Source: Watersipora subatra
Taxonomy: Eukaryota > Bryozoa > Gymnolaemata > Cheilostomatida > Watersiporidae
Length of the DNA stretch: 64,000 nt
Assembly (NCBI RefSeq): GCF_963576615.1
Contig: NC_088711.1
Location: 16,291,869-16,355,868, forward strand
Direction of reading: 5' to 3'
Program-made: the position numbers and the translations under genes
Notes under the pieces: generated by a model
The model's database searches: none
What the model saw: only the letters and a program-made list of their open reading frames with translations
Told to the model about the DNA's origin: nothing
Part shown: in pieces, positions 46,501 through 58,199 of the stretch
How positions within the stretch are numbered: position 1 is the first letter of the stretch
Layout of the letters: each line of letters opens with the position of its first letter

Positions 46501-49500
46501 ATTCGCACAACTAAACTGATGACACAGAGCTGTTGGAAAGGATTGAGTGATGCTCCAATGACCTTGAGCTCCAATGACCTTGAATGATCTCCTTAAAAAT
46601 AGCACTTCTTAATATCTATTTACTTTGACCTGATAATATAGCCTGCTTCTGAATATTTATTAGACAAAACACAGTAAAACATTGATATTTGCGGCACGCC
46701 ATCGTTTAACCAATTGATTTGGTCATTCAGTGCATGATGCGTCTGCCTATCAATATATGTCACCTTCTATTGTACTATTAGCTTCGGCTTCAGTTCAAAA
46801 ACTCTGACGACCCAATGAAATGACTCTGCGATGTTTGTTTGGCCTTCGGCCAATGTTGCGATGCCTGACATTATTGTGAGTGGCACTTGAATTTACGCGC
46901 CAAGCAAGAATGTACTTGCATAACCTGACATATATTTTGTCCTAAATAATGTTAATATGTAAAAACACATATTTAAATGAAGTGTAAAAATATTTTCATT
47001 TTGTTAAAAGGGTAATAATAATATCAACCATGCAGTTTTTAAGCAAGCTAATTACTACCAACTCACAAAATATTACATAGAGAAGACAAATCCTTTGTCA
47101 ATTTCAATTTGACATTGTAATACTTCTCTTTTCAAGGATTTGTGGGAAATGGAATAAATCATGCAAGCCTTTCTGAAGAGGGAAGGAGATTCTACCTAAC
47201 AGATGCTCAAGCTGGTCTGATGAGCAGCATTTATTATATCAGCTTCCTCGCTGCTGTAAGAAAACTTGATGACTCAAATGACTTTCCATATTTTAAAGCA
47301 CATCTTTGCTTTATTTGCGGTTCAACTTTTATCATTTTTATTTTTGATTACTTTTTAACAAAAATGATTTTTGATAACGCAAAAAAATCCAAAAAAGTCG
47401 ACTAGCCATCAAGAGAAAAATAGCATTTTAATTACTTCAATTAATTTTTTGCTGTTTGTGTTTGTACTTACCTTTTACATCAACACCATGGGAATGTAAT
47501 CATAGCAAAACTTACATACAATTTGATGTTTTTTTGCATATATAATGTATATATATTAAATCACAATATATATACATTATATGTATATATATATTGTGAT
47601 TAAATATATATATATTAAATATATATATTAAATCACATATATTTATATATCTGATAATCACATAATTTATATTCATATATATATATAAATATAAAATTAC
47701 AGTAAAGATATATGTTAATAAAATGAGATCAGCTAGCACTTAGCATGTGCTCCTAACTTACGTAAAAACTTTAAAAAAAAGATTTAAAGTATGCTAGCAA
47801 GCATTACAACCTGGACTTAATTTGTGGTGCCATAGCTGTATAATATTATAAAACATTGCCTTCTTTCTTACAGTTACTACTAGGAGGTTATATTATTGCA
47901 AAAGACAACCAACCAAAGTTACTCATCATCTCCTCTATATTTTTTACCCTTGGTTCATTACTATCGGCATCCCACAGCCTCCTAACTGATGCTTATCAGC
48001 CTATGCAGATCTCACCACAGTCCTGCAATCATGGAGGTAAGTCTATAAAAATATATAAAAATAATTTCTTTATCATTAGGTAAATTTTTATAATTCACCG
48101 TTGGGTTTATTATTGTAGGTAACCTCTCAGTGCCACTCTGTACAGCAGGAGTTAATCAAAACTCATCAATATTTAGTAACCATCTATACTTGCTTTTGGT
48201 TGGAGAGCTACTGCTGGGTGTATCGGGAGCGTTACTCCATTTAGTCGGGCTATACTTCATCGATAAGAACATTTCAAGGAAACAATCACCAGTTTTCATG
48301 AGTAAGTAAATTACATGCGTGTAAAACAACTAGATGAATGCCAGGCATTGCACGGGTAATAAAAACAGCTTATAAACATTACATGACTTTACCTACCACA
48401 TTACTTTTACACTACATTACTTGCAACTGTTTATAAGCTGTTTTTATTACCAGCTGCCGGGAATTCATCTAGTCTTTACTACAATAAGAGCCGTGAGGCC
48501 AACTAGTAATCATTGTGTGTGATGCAACGTCGTTATGTGTATGTTAACCGATGTAATTAATATCCTCACTATTATTAATTGGTATGGTCAGTTGAACATG
48601 GAGTCTAGTAGGTTGGCTCGCCTGTCTACAGACCTGGAGGTTCTGAGTTTAAATCGTCTACGAAGTAGATTATTCATACCTAAAACTTTATTGCTATAAC
48701 TGGACACACAAACAACAGGCGACAGACAAACCAACAAACAGACAAACAAACACTGAGGTATACATGTATATAGAAGTTTAAATAAACAGTGTTCGACAAA
48801 TTATTTTTCAAAGGTGTTTGTTTTTGTTTACATGTGAAACTCGATAAAAAGTCATACAGTTGTTAGCGTTTTGCAGGTAAAATAAACTGTTGACCTCTGA
48901 TGAGCTGCATTTTTGACCTGCAGTGGCTGGTTCTATCTATTCTTCCCACATTACGCTTTGCGGAAATGATGTATTCATTGATTATGTTACCTAACTTTGT
49001 TATCATCAGTTTGCTCAAAATGACGTCTAAAATTGTTTTTTAAATTTAAACAACTTAACATCAGACTTAAAATGTTCAAAATTCATCAAATTTTATGTTA
49101 TTTTTTATATTTTATGCTGCTAAAACTATAAAAAAATAAATTGCCATTTAGTTAAAGACCTGGCCAATCCTAAAAAATGCAATACTCAGAATTGTTGAAG
49201 GGTATTTTAATTTCAAGTTCGATAAGTTTGTAAATTTCATGTCAGCCAGCATTCCTCTACAAACAAATTATTACTGCAGAATTAAGCTGACTAGAAGTTA
49301 ATCTTTATTTCACCTTAAAATCAAGTTGAAATAATCTGGTATTAGCCAAGATGAACTCGAAGTACAGTAGTTTTTATTTTGGTAGGTCTGTTCTATTCAT
49401 CTATGATCTTGGGATCAAGTACAAGTTACATACTCAATGATTGGCTATCTAACAGCACAATCGACCATTCACAGCTAGTTCCAAGGTAAGTTCAAGCTTT

Positions 49501-52500
49501 GCTGTAACAAGAGGAACTAGACAGACCACTTCTTCTGCATTTACATGATAAAAATTAAAATTTGAAACCTTTTTAAAAAGCTATTAAAATCTGGTTTTTA
49601 AACATTGCACAACATATTAATTGTATTTTAATAATTTAAATAATTTCAATAATTGAAATATTTTAATTAATTATCATCCTTTTAAATATTGCACAACATA
49701 ATTAATGCCAAACCTGCACTCTATAATAAAGTGACACTCTACATATATTTAGTCTCAGATAAGCTTAGACTGTCGATGCTCTCTATAAAAAATCTGCTAC
49801 CTAAGTTTTCTTAGCCTTAGTTCTAAGATCAACTGAGATGAGGGTGCATTTGATTCCATATTTTTAAATATTGACACTTTAACAGTTATAAATGTATTGA
49901 GTCTAAGAAGTGGGAAGAGTAAACTCACTGTAAGTGCACGACAAACGCCGCTAGCAAATCATACCAGTGCCAGCTGTCCAAATGCAATTGATGATTTTTT
50001 GATTTATAGGAAAACACTGTTGAGAGTTTTTAATGATTTTCTTTAACAAAAAAGCCTTTTTAGTTTAACTTTACACCAAATAACCTACTTCTGTAGTGAG
50101 GAATAAGTTGCAGTCAGGAAACTTACTGACAGAGCCATGCAGATAGCTGTCAGGCAGATGTTTAGCTTTAGTATTTTTTTACACTTTTGCTAGAGCTCGG
50201 GCTAGTTGCTTAAGAAATATTGAGAAGATTGAAAGGTAGACCTGTAATAATATGTGATCACCTGATAAACTCTATCAAATCTGTGGAAATAGTAAATATT
50301 CGATAAATTTACAGTAAAATGCTTGCTATATAAGGTACTGAAAAGTGTATCACTACATACATGTAAGTAAATTGCTTAATAACATAATTCCATTTTTTAT
50401 AAAACACGATGCTATTTTAGAAATCAAAAATACTTTACTATTGTACAATGTTGTAAATTGAACATTTTTATTGTAATGACATGATATATATACGTACATA
50501 TATCAACCTAAACGGCTCCTTTGCTTAGACATGAATAACTCAACACTCTCTTGGATGCAAGGATATCCTGCTTGCCAATGCACATGCCCTTCTTAGTCTT
50601 GGGCCAATGTTGATTTATTAGCATTTGTTACATGACAATTGATGTCACTTTTAACTCAGTCTTAATTTGTTCAAAACTTTGTTGATCAATGAATAAGGAT
50701 GTTGATATGAAATTGACGTAAAGCTCATCCATAAATAAACAAGGCATTCTACGGCAAGCTCACTCTATTTATTGTAGTAACCAGAAAGGATATGGACGCT
50801 GGTGGACTGGGTTGCTGATTTCTGCTGCTGTTGGCCTTGCAACCACATTTTGTCTTTTCATGTTTGCCAGAATATTGCCAGGTAATTTTGAACACCGTGT
50901 CTAAACAGAAAAAAATCAAGTAATAGGGTCAATTTCCATCTTAATAATTTTGTAAATGACAACAATGTTATTATTTATTACAAATAATAACATCTATGTT
51001 ATAGCGCTGACATTCTCCGCCTCCTCATCACCATCCTCTGCATGCCATCTACTTGTTTACGTGCTTTCAGGGAGCAAAGCCGGTACAAGGACGGAACAAG
51101 CACATACTAGACACTCACTAGATGTAAATTATGAAGGAAATACTACAACACACAGCAACAAAACTATAGATTTACGAAAAGTTCTCTTATCTCTTGCAAA
51201 GAATCCCGCCTTTCTCTATCAATGCGTTTCTATTGCCGCCGAAACTCTGGTTGTTGTTGGCTTTGCGAAATACATCACTAAGTTTGTGGCCAACCAGTTC
51301 AATGTGGACTTGGAGTACTCAGCTACAGTTGTTGGTAAGTGTAGTTGAAAGGTTGAACAGGTGCTTCAGAATAGCTTACATTATTGATGGGTGGAAAAAG
51401 TTATCTATATGGAGTTGTCTACCCTTTGAGTAATATCTTTGCTTATTTAGATTCGCTCGTGTTATGTTTACTAAAAAGGTGTTTGTAACAGCAATCTGCA
51501 CAGTAGTAAAAGTGATCAAAGTAAATTCCTTTTGTTATGTTAAAAGGCTTAAATACCCTAGTTTAGAGTCAAACTTATCCAGGTATTGTTTATTTAAACA
51601 GGTTTAGCTGCCGTCCCATCAATGTTCCTTGGACAACTAGCCGGAGGAGCTCTAGTCAGAATGTGTAACTCGGCTGTAAAAAAAATACTCAAGCTAAATA
51701 TATTTGTAACAGCTATCAGCATGGCTCTGGCAGGAAGCTTGTTGGTTGGCTGTGAGCTCAACCCTATAGCGGGTGTCTCGGTACCATACGATGTCATTCG
51801 GTAAGAATCTGAGTCTATGCATGCTGCAGAACTAGAAAGCTTCTAGTGTAGTATAGTTTGAGCTTCTGTCTGTCTTTTTGTTTAAAAACATGTCTTAACG
51901 TTTTTAAGATGGCTATCATTCTGAAACTACATGATGTGACATATTTTAATGCATATCTCATAAACATCATACAGCTCAGTAATATGCACTATGCAGCATA
52001 TAAGTGTGAGGGAGATAAATCCCAACATCTATAAATCTAAGAGGTGTATAACTACATAGGTACATGTACATTGTTTGATATCATAATTCTATTTTGTATA
52101 AAACATAATGCTATTTTAGGAGTCAAGAATACTTTACTAGTTATAATTTTATTTTTTTGTCTTATGGTCTAAGTTGCTTTGAACGACCTTGACCCCTGAT
52201 AATAAAGTTCATATCTAAGTTTTGTAATATAGTTGTATGATGTTGTGATTAGAACACTTTTATTATAATGACATGATTATCTTTCAACCTAAAAGGCTCT
52301 TTTGCTCAGAATTCTTCCAAGTCATCATATTTTTGCTATACTTATTCCAGTAGCTCTGCCAGAAAACAAGTGAAAAAAAGACAATCTGATTTTTGCATTT
52401 GTTTATTAGAATGCTAATGTTTCATACTTTTTATAGCATTATATTTATACTATTAATATTCAAATTAGCATATTTATAGCGTAATATTTACATGCATACT

Positions 52501-55011
52501 TTTTTCCGCAAGAGTCTCAAGCGGATTAAAATAACCCAAATTTTCAGAAATTCGGATAAAAAGACATAAACCGCAAAATGCGTGAGTAGCTTCATAAATT
52601 ACAAATAAAGCGTTATTTTTGTGGGATTACATGCTTAAGAGAAAAATCATAGAAAGAAATGCAATCCTAATAGAGCCAAGATTACAAAATTATAATCTAA
52701 GTACCATTTCTGTTATTAGCATTTTTCTTAAGAGCTTTTATAGTTAGATCTAGCTGCATCCATGATCAGGCCTATAAGAGACCAGAGTCATCTTCTCTTG
52801 TTTATGCTTTTAGTCGACACACAGTTGATTATCATCGTAGCATTAAGTACAACTTACATTATTATTTGCAGGCTACAAACAACAAATGGCAGCGAGATAT
52901 TACCTTGGAAGTGCAACTCCGACTGCCACTGTTCAACAGCCAGCTATGACCCTGTTTGCATTAATGGAGTAGAGTACTTCACACCTTGTCACGCTGGTTG
53001 TTCAATCGACTTGAACGCGACGTCCCAGGTAATGTTTATACCAGCGGTTTTTCGCTTGTCAAAAATTTGCCTCTTTCCATCCAACAACTGAAATGACTTG
53101 ACACGCCGCTAGTATATTCTCATCAAATATTCATCTGCGTCTGTTGCTAGGACTCTGAATGTTGCACGATGAATAATTGCGTGTTCATGTTGCAGGTGCT
53201 TTATAACTGTACTTGCCCGTCTTCTGCCATGAGTGGAGACACACGTCGTGCTTTAACGGCTGTGCGAGGCAAGTGCACGAGCAGCTGTAACAACATCTAT
53301 ATCTTTTTACCGCTCATTGGTCTGGTTGTGTTCTGCACCTTCAGCCTTCTGGTTCCAGCTACTACCGTAGTTCTAAGGTATGTAAAAAGACTCATTTTTC
53401 ATTGCAATAATATTACTACTAGAGATTAGCAGATTTTCTTGGTAAAGCTGCTAAAAAGGTTTCAAAGAATTGAGTTGTCTAAAACGGTGCAATAACTAAT
53501 AATCCAGGAAGGCTGGTGAGCACAAACGGATTGATGAAAGTTGTTCTTGGAAATTAGTTGAAGCCTTTTGAGAATCATGAAATCTATTAACCACTTGAGT
53601 GGGTACAAGGTTGACTGAGTTCTTTGAGTTTGAGCAACACCGTGGCACAAGACTTACATATGATACAGTCTGATAAACTTTAAAACCTGCTAGCTATCAA
53701 CCAGTTGAAGCAGTAATGACACGCATGCAGTGTTGAATAGCTTCACAGAGTCCCGCGACAAAAACCGGAAACAAAAACGCTCGTTTCCAAACAAACTCGA
53801 TCGACATACTGATCTTTAATGGAATATTCTTACCTCACTCTCAATACCTCCCTTTTTTGCATTTACTTTACTTTTTTACAACAAATTATTGGTAGCTTCT
53901 TGTAAGGAATTTTGTCTTCTTTTAAATCGTGTACAATACAACAATCAATTTCAGAGCGACTGCCAATGGGAGTAATTTTTGTTGGTCAGTGTTGTGGCCT
54001 CTCCATTATAACTTTTATAAAAACAGTAAGCGCGGCCTGTTTGTTTGGAAACGCGTGAGCTCTCATATGCGCTTTCGTTGGTCGTGAGACTCTGAAGCTA
54101 TATGGCTCTGCATGCATGTATTAGGATAAACACAGAATGACTAAACTTTGTAATTATAAAAAGCTGCCTTCCTTGACCAGGGTTAATTGAGTTCATTCTA
54201 CATGTAGCTATATTATTTTTTGAAGGAGTGTGGACTCTAGTCAAACCAGCATGGCTATAGCTGCTGAACAGTTTCTTATGAGATTATTCGGTAAGTGAGG
54301 ACATACGAAACATTCAAGTGTGGGGCGTAAAGCACCATCCCTTACCATAAGGGCTTCAGGGCAGGCTAAAATCAATACTTCTATCATTTGTTCTGATCAG
54401 CAGCCTCTAGAGTTTTCTGTTTATTTCTTTATTTTTTCTGTAATTATATTTTATTTTAATAATAATAATAATAATGCGTATTTCAATAGTTCAAGTGATC
54501 CAAAGTTGACAGAAAACAATCGAAAATCAATCATATGCATTTACTTTATACTTGAATGTAACGCGTCTGTGGATTTGTGTAAGCTTTCCGCTTACCTTTC
54601 AGGATATATTACTAGGAAACCAGAAATGTAAGCCACAGTTCTTGCAACCACAGCCATTACACTGCAAAAACAGAGACGCTCATGAAAACACTCTCACAAT
54701 CATTTATCCATGTTTCATTCTAAACAGTATTTAATTGTTCACTTTGTCTCGTAGGTTCTGTTCCGGGTCTTCTGCTGTTAGGAGGGCTACTAGACAACAG
54801 CTGCCTTGTCTGGCAAGAGAAGTGTGAAGATGCTGGCTCGTGCGCCATCTATGATAACAGCTTGATGGGTGTCAGCGCATTCACTGCGGTCATCCTTGGC
54901 AAAACGCTATCGCTCATAGCTTTATGTTTAGCCTTCAGGTTACATACACCACTGGCAGCCGATGAAGAAAACTGCGCCGATAGGTTGGAGTATGATCTAT
55001 GCCATGAATAA
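43511..55011 (+). CDS. SLCO: Organic anion transporting polypeptide (SLCO family), 13 coding exons
   Basis: Coding exons: 43511-43530, 44310-44476, 47137-47255, 47874-48036, 48119-48301, 49386-49485, 50778-50881, 51071-51334, 51602-51800, 52872-53028, 53196-53377, 54226-54290 and 54755-55011 (TAA), 1980 nt in all, 659 aa, usual for the family. All introns are GT-AG and the phases agree throughout. The first exon (MENSETS) is inferred from phase, a fair Kozak context and a donor; its acceptor side suggests a non-coding exon further upstream. Hydrophobic segments fit 12 membrane spans. Exons 10-11 hold the large extracellular Kazal-like loop with all ten cysteines (CNSDCHC, PVC, TPCHAGC, YNCTC, GKCTSSC). 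The family signature before TM6 is reduced to NQKGYGRWWTGLL (consensus D-x-RW-I/V-GAWW-x-G-F/L-L). OATPs are sodium-independent plasma-membrane carriers for amphipathic organic anions. The CNHGG...PLC loop pattern recalls SLCO4A1, but subfamily is not certain. Confidence 0.95.
43573..43652. repeat. (TATG)n microsatellite in transporter intron 1
   Basis: About 20 copies of TATG starting some 40 bp after the donor, followed to about 44110 by degenerate TATGCATATG and TGTATATG sequence. The long ORFs on both strands here are repeat artefacts. Confidence 0.97.
44620..45072. mobile_element. MITE with 26-bp terminal inverted repeats in transporter intron 2
   Basis: The left end AGCCTGGTTCACACTATATC is the inverse of the right end GATATAGTGTGAACCGGCCT, with GCCGT just inside. 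It is about 453 bp with no transposase. Related to 9147-9560. Confidence 0.85.
45657..46387. mobile_element. Large fold-back (palindromic) element in transporter intron 2
   Basis: Ends are AAGGTCCGGCCACACGTAAC and its inverse. Arms of about 280 bp match almost base for base, around a central stretch of roughly 150 bp. The element is 731 bp with no ORF of note. The high arm identity suggests a recent insertion or gene conversion between arms. Confidence 0.9.
47528..47710. repeat. (TA)n-rich region in transporter intron 3
   Basis: TATATATA runs with interspersed AATCACAATATAT, partly palindromic. Confidence 0.9.
48335..48775 (+). mobile_element. Dispersed element with tRNA-like boxes, copy 3 (plus orientation)
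   Basis: It starts CTAGATGAATGCCAGGCATT, with a fold-back between TAATAAAAACAGCTTATAAA (48358) and its inverse (48431). Next come ATGTGTATGTTAACC and a tRNA-like part (GTAGGTTGGCTCGCCTG, AGGTTCTGAGTTTAAATC), ending near TACATGTATATAGAAG. It lies in transporter intron 5 and is the clearest copy of the family. Confidence 0.7.
49085..49295 (+). repeat. Dispersed repeat, inverted partner of 55085-55290
   Basis: Contains GTTAAAGACCTGGCCAATCC and CTCAGAATTGTTGAAGGGTA, the reverse complement of which appears about 6 kb downstream, past the transporter stop. In intron 5. Confidence 0.85.
50340..50530 (+). repeat. Direct repeat with 52045-52315
   Basis: Shared blocks: AATGACATGAT, AACCTAAA-GGCTC-TTTGCT, TAAAACA--ATGCTATTTTAG and AATACTTTACTA. 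The downstream copy has an extra segment. Introns 6 and 9 of the transporter gene. Confidence 0.75.
52045..52315 (+). repeat. Direct repeat, second copy
   Basis: See 50340-50530. The same block order, with about 80 bp of extra sequence inside. Confidence 0.75.
53720..54118. mobile_element. TIR element in transporter intron 11
   Basis: CATGCAGTGTTGAATAGCTT with CACAGAGTC (left) is the imperfect inverse of GAGACTCTGAAGCTATATGG with CTCTGCATGC (right). Further inside, CGTTTCCAAACAAAC matches GTTTGTTTGGAAACG. About 400 bp, no ORF. Confidence 0.7.
54456..54476. repeat. (AAT)n microsatellite
   Basis: Short AATAAT run in transporter intron 12. Confidence 0.85.
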
Positions 55012-55072
55012 ATTAAAAATCTATAAAAAAATATTCACAAAGCAACATACTACAAATTACCTTTTAATTTGT

Positions 55073-55078
55073 AATAAA
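55073..55078 (+). other. SLCO: Candidate polyadenylation signal of the transporter gene
   Basis: AATAAA 62 nt after the stop. Another AATAAA overlaps the stop codon itself (55007-55012). Confidence 0.5.
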
Positions 55079-55084
55079 TTATGA

Positions 55085-55290
55085 ATATATACAAATTAAA
55101 TTATATATTATGAATCTGCAGTAATAATTTATTTGTAGATGAATGCTAGCTAGCCTGATATTACCAAATCATGTAAACTTAAAATCAAAATACCCTTCAA
55201 CAATTCTGAGTACTGCATTTTATAAGATTGACCAGGTCTTTAACTAGACAGAAATATATATTTTTTTATAAAGTTTGCAGAATTAGATAA
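55085..55290 (-). repeat. Inverted partner of the repeat at 49085-49295
   Basis: Reads TACCCTTCAACAATTCTGAG and GACCAGGTCTTTAACT on +, the inverse of the intron 5 copy. It could lie in the transporter 3' UTR if a distal polyadenylation site is used. Confidence 0.85.
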
Positions 55291-56114
55291 ATTATAAACC
55301 ATGTATTTGCAGGTTTAGTATTTATATTGTAGTCAAAGCATCTTCTGGCTGTTTTCTGCGTATGAGTAATTGTTTACTCATAACTTGAGCTATTATCAGT
55401 TATTGTTATTATTTCGCTGTTACTGTTATTACTATTATTAATGCAACAGAAAACTAAGCTTAGAGCATAACCAGTTAACTGTGTAAATTATGGTACCATG
55501 AAAAATTGTATACAACATATCACACATTCGTCCTCGTGTAAATAGTTTTTAAGTATTTTCAAATTTTTTTATGATGTAAATCTTTTCTATTTAGTAATGA
55601 AAGAATGTAGAAAGATATAATAGTTGTTTGAATCTCTTAAATTGTAATTATTTACATATTTTTTTTATTTGTATTTACCTTTGATAGGCAAGTCACGAAT
55701 TATTTTCCGCTAGTGTATAAGATACACAGCAATAATAAACAAATGCAAAGAGAAGTTTATGATTCTTTATTTATGATTAGCATTCAGCCCCTGATGACCG
55801 AAATTTATATTATTTTCAATCATATAGCCTGGAGAATGGGTGTAGGCGTTCAACTCAAACTGCCACACTGCTTTCGTGACAACAATCTATGAACAGGCTC
55901 ACTGAGGGCAATAATTGTCCTTAATACATATGAAGGGCCATTCTTAAGTTTCTAATCTGGTGGGTATTTAAGAAGATGGTTCTCAGGAACCAGACGGAGT
56001 TTTGTAACCAAATATTCTTGGCAAGCTGACACAAAGGACCAAAACCGATGTGTGTGGAGTTTGAACGAAATTAGTCAAGAATGTGGAAAAGCACAGCGTT
56101 TATGCAAACTGACT

Positions 56115-56148
<34 letters not shown>

Positions 56149-56353
56149 GACACTCATACACACACGCGGATACAGACAATAGGAGACATAATTACACAAA
56201 AATATGTCAATTGTTGACCTAGTTCATTAAGAAGTAATTACTTATGTTGTGGCAAGGACTTGCGCACTGTGAGCCCTCTTCTCCACCATAGCAGTCTTGT
56301 TATTGTAATAACAGTACCATGATCACCTATAACAGCACATTGCTGAGTTACAA
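55291..56353. other. Intergenic, no gene recognised
   Basis: AT-rich. Contains a (CAGA)n run at about 56112-56148. No ORF with family resemblance. Confidence 0.45.
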
Positions 56354-57195
56354 CAATGATATACAGCCCCTCAAGGATAGACGCCGGCTATCATATGGGC
56401 GGGCTTTAATAATCATTCTCTGTTAGGATTGTGCTAGCCTGGGTTTCACAGCAAACACAACTTTTGCGGGGCGGTCGTGTTGCCTTGTTAGGTTTTGGAA
56501 TACACGACTCACTGTTATCGTTTCACTAGCTCATTCAGTAGACCCCCCAGTTCACAATAGCAAACCTTGAATTTCTACAATGTAGGGATAACACCTAACC
56601 AAAATAATAGATCCATGCAAAATAAAACATTAATTATTACATCAAATTACCTACTTTTACTAATTTTAAAATTGGTAAAGGTCGTAGTATATGCTTAAAG
56701 TTGAATATAATTTACCCAAAGTTACTCGAACAATGGCCTTTTTTTTTAGTTTTTGATTAATATTTTGCCACCCTAATATAAAATGCCAAAGTCATTCATT
56801 GTTGTCACATTGTTTTACCTGGTCAATAAGATGGGACAGCAGGCAAACCTGTGCAGTGTAGTTTTCATACTCAAAATCTAAATATAAAACCGAACTTGGG
56901 CTATTTTACAATTGTGACTATTAATATCATGAATGCTTGTGAATGGCAACCGGTTGATCATAACGGTGACAATATTGGGATACTATATTTATTTGACAAC
57001 AAAATGAATTCAACAGATCAGTAAAATAACCTCTATAATTCATAATATTTGTAAATTTACAAAGGGGCTTTATTCAGCATATTTGTTTGTTCGGGTGCCG
57101 TGTTCGGGTTCATCCCAACAGAGAACGATCATTAAACCCCGCCCATATAATGCCTGTCGCCTATCCTTGGGGGGGGGGGGGGCTGTATATCATTG
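56354..57195. mobile_element. DNA transposon-like element with about 75-bp TIRs
   Basis: CAATGATATACAGCCCC at the left is the inverse of the right end. The similarity continues through AAGGATAG-CG, ATATGGGCGGG-TTTAAT and TTCTCTGTT. The right TIR contains a run of 14 G where the left has only CCCC followed by T. About 840 bp, no transposase frame. Confidence 0.8.
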
Positions 57196-57424
57196 GTTCC
57201 AATCACTTTACGAATGGCACATGTTTATTTCCTTTATTCTTATTAATTTATAGCCTTAAAAAGAGTGAGCTAATTCGTTATATGAAGTTCTCTAAAAGCC
57301 ATCTATGAACATACAATATTTCCTGCAGTTGATTTTGTGAATACTAGTTATCAAGTTCAGAATATAGGACAACTGTCTCCACCAATTACTACAATGTAGG
57401 ACTCAACTGTATTTATGTATTATT

Positions 57425-57790
57425 TATTACTGTATAGATGTCACATTATGTCTGTAGTATGTATAGAATATCACACTATATGTACAGTGTATGTAGAATA
57501 TCATATTATATGTACAGTGTGTATATAATATCATATTGTATTTACAGTGTGTATAGAATATCATATTATATGTACAGTGTGTATAGAACATCATATTATA
57601 TGTACAGTGTATATAGAATATCATATTATATGTACAGTGTGTATAGAATATCATATTATACGTACAATGTGTATATAATATCATATTATATTTACAGCAT
57701 GTATAGAACATCATATTATATGTACAGCGTGTATAGAATATCATATTATATGTACAGCGTGTTTAGAATATCATATTATATGTACAGTTT
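57425..57790. repeat. 30-bp minisatellite, about 12 copies
   Basis: Unit TATCATATTATATGTACAGT plus GTGTATAGAA. Because 30 is divisible by three, both strands show long open frames that are repeat artefacts. 57196-57424 and 57791-58190 show nothing else. Confidence 0.95.
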
Positions 57791-58199
57791 ATCCTTTTGC
57801 AATAAATTACTTTGTTATAGTATGAAATATAACACTGTCAATTACAGACAGGGGACTACAATTAGGTGGGTGAGTAGTAACCCATTCTATACATAAGACA
57901 ACTGCTCCAATGTGTTACTTGCTGATGGGTGCAAGAAACCAGCCTGTTTTGATCAGCACCAATCTCAAGTCATTCTCAGCAGAAAACTTGTTTTTAAACT
58001 TTGTTTTGAAGTGACCAAGAACAGAAATCTAGCTCCTCAAATGTAAATGGAGACCAATGGCAACAAAACACAGAAAGCAAGGTTGCATTATGATGTGAGT
58101 TTTTCGCAGCTCACCAAAACTCATTACTGATAATTTAATTTTGAAGATGTCATCTGCAGCGAAAACAGCGTGGAGATTCGAGTAGGCTACTCATTTGGG

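Noticed and set aside
57427-57896. ORFs of 105 and 152 codons
   Set aside because: Artefacts of the 30-bp minisatellite, whose unit length is divisible by three.
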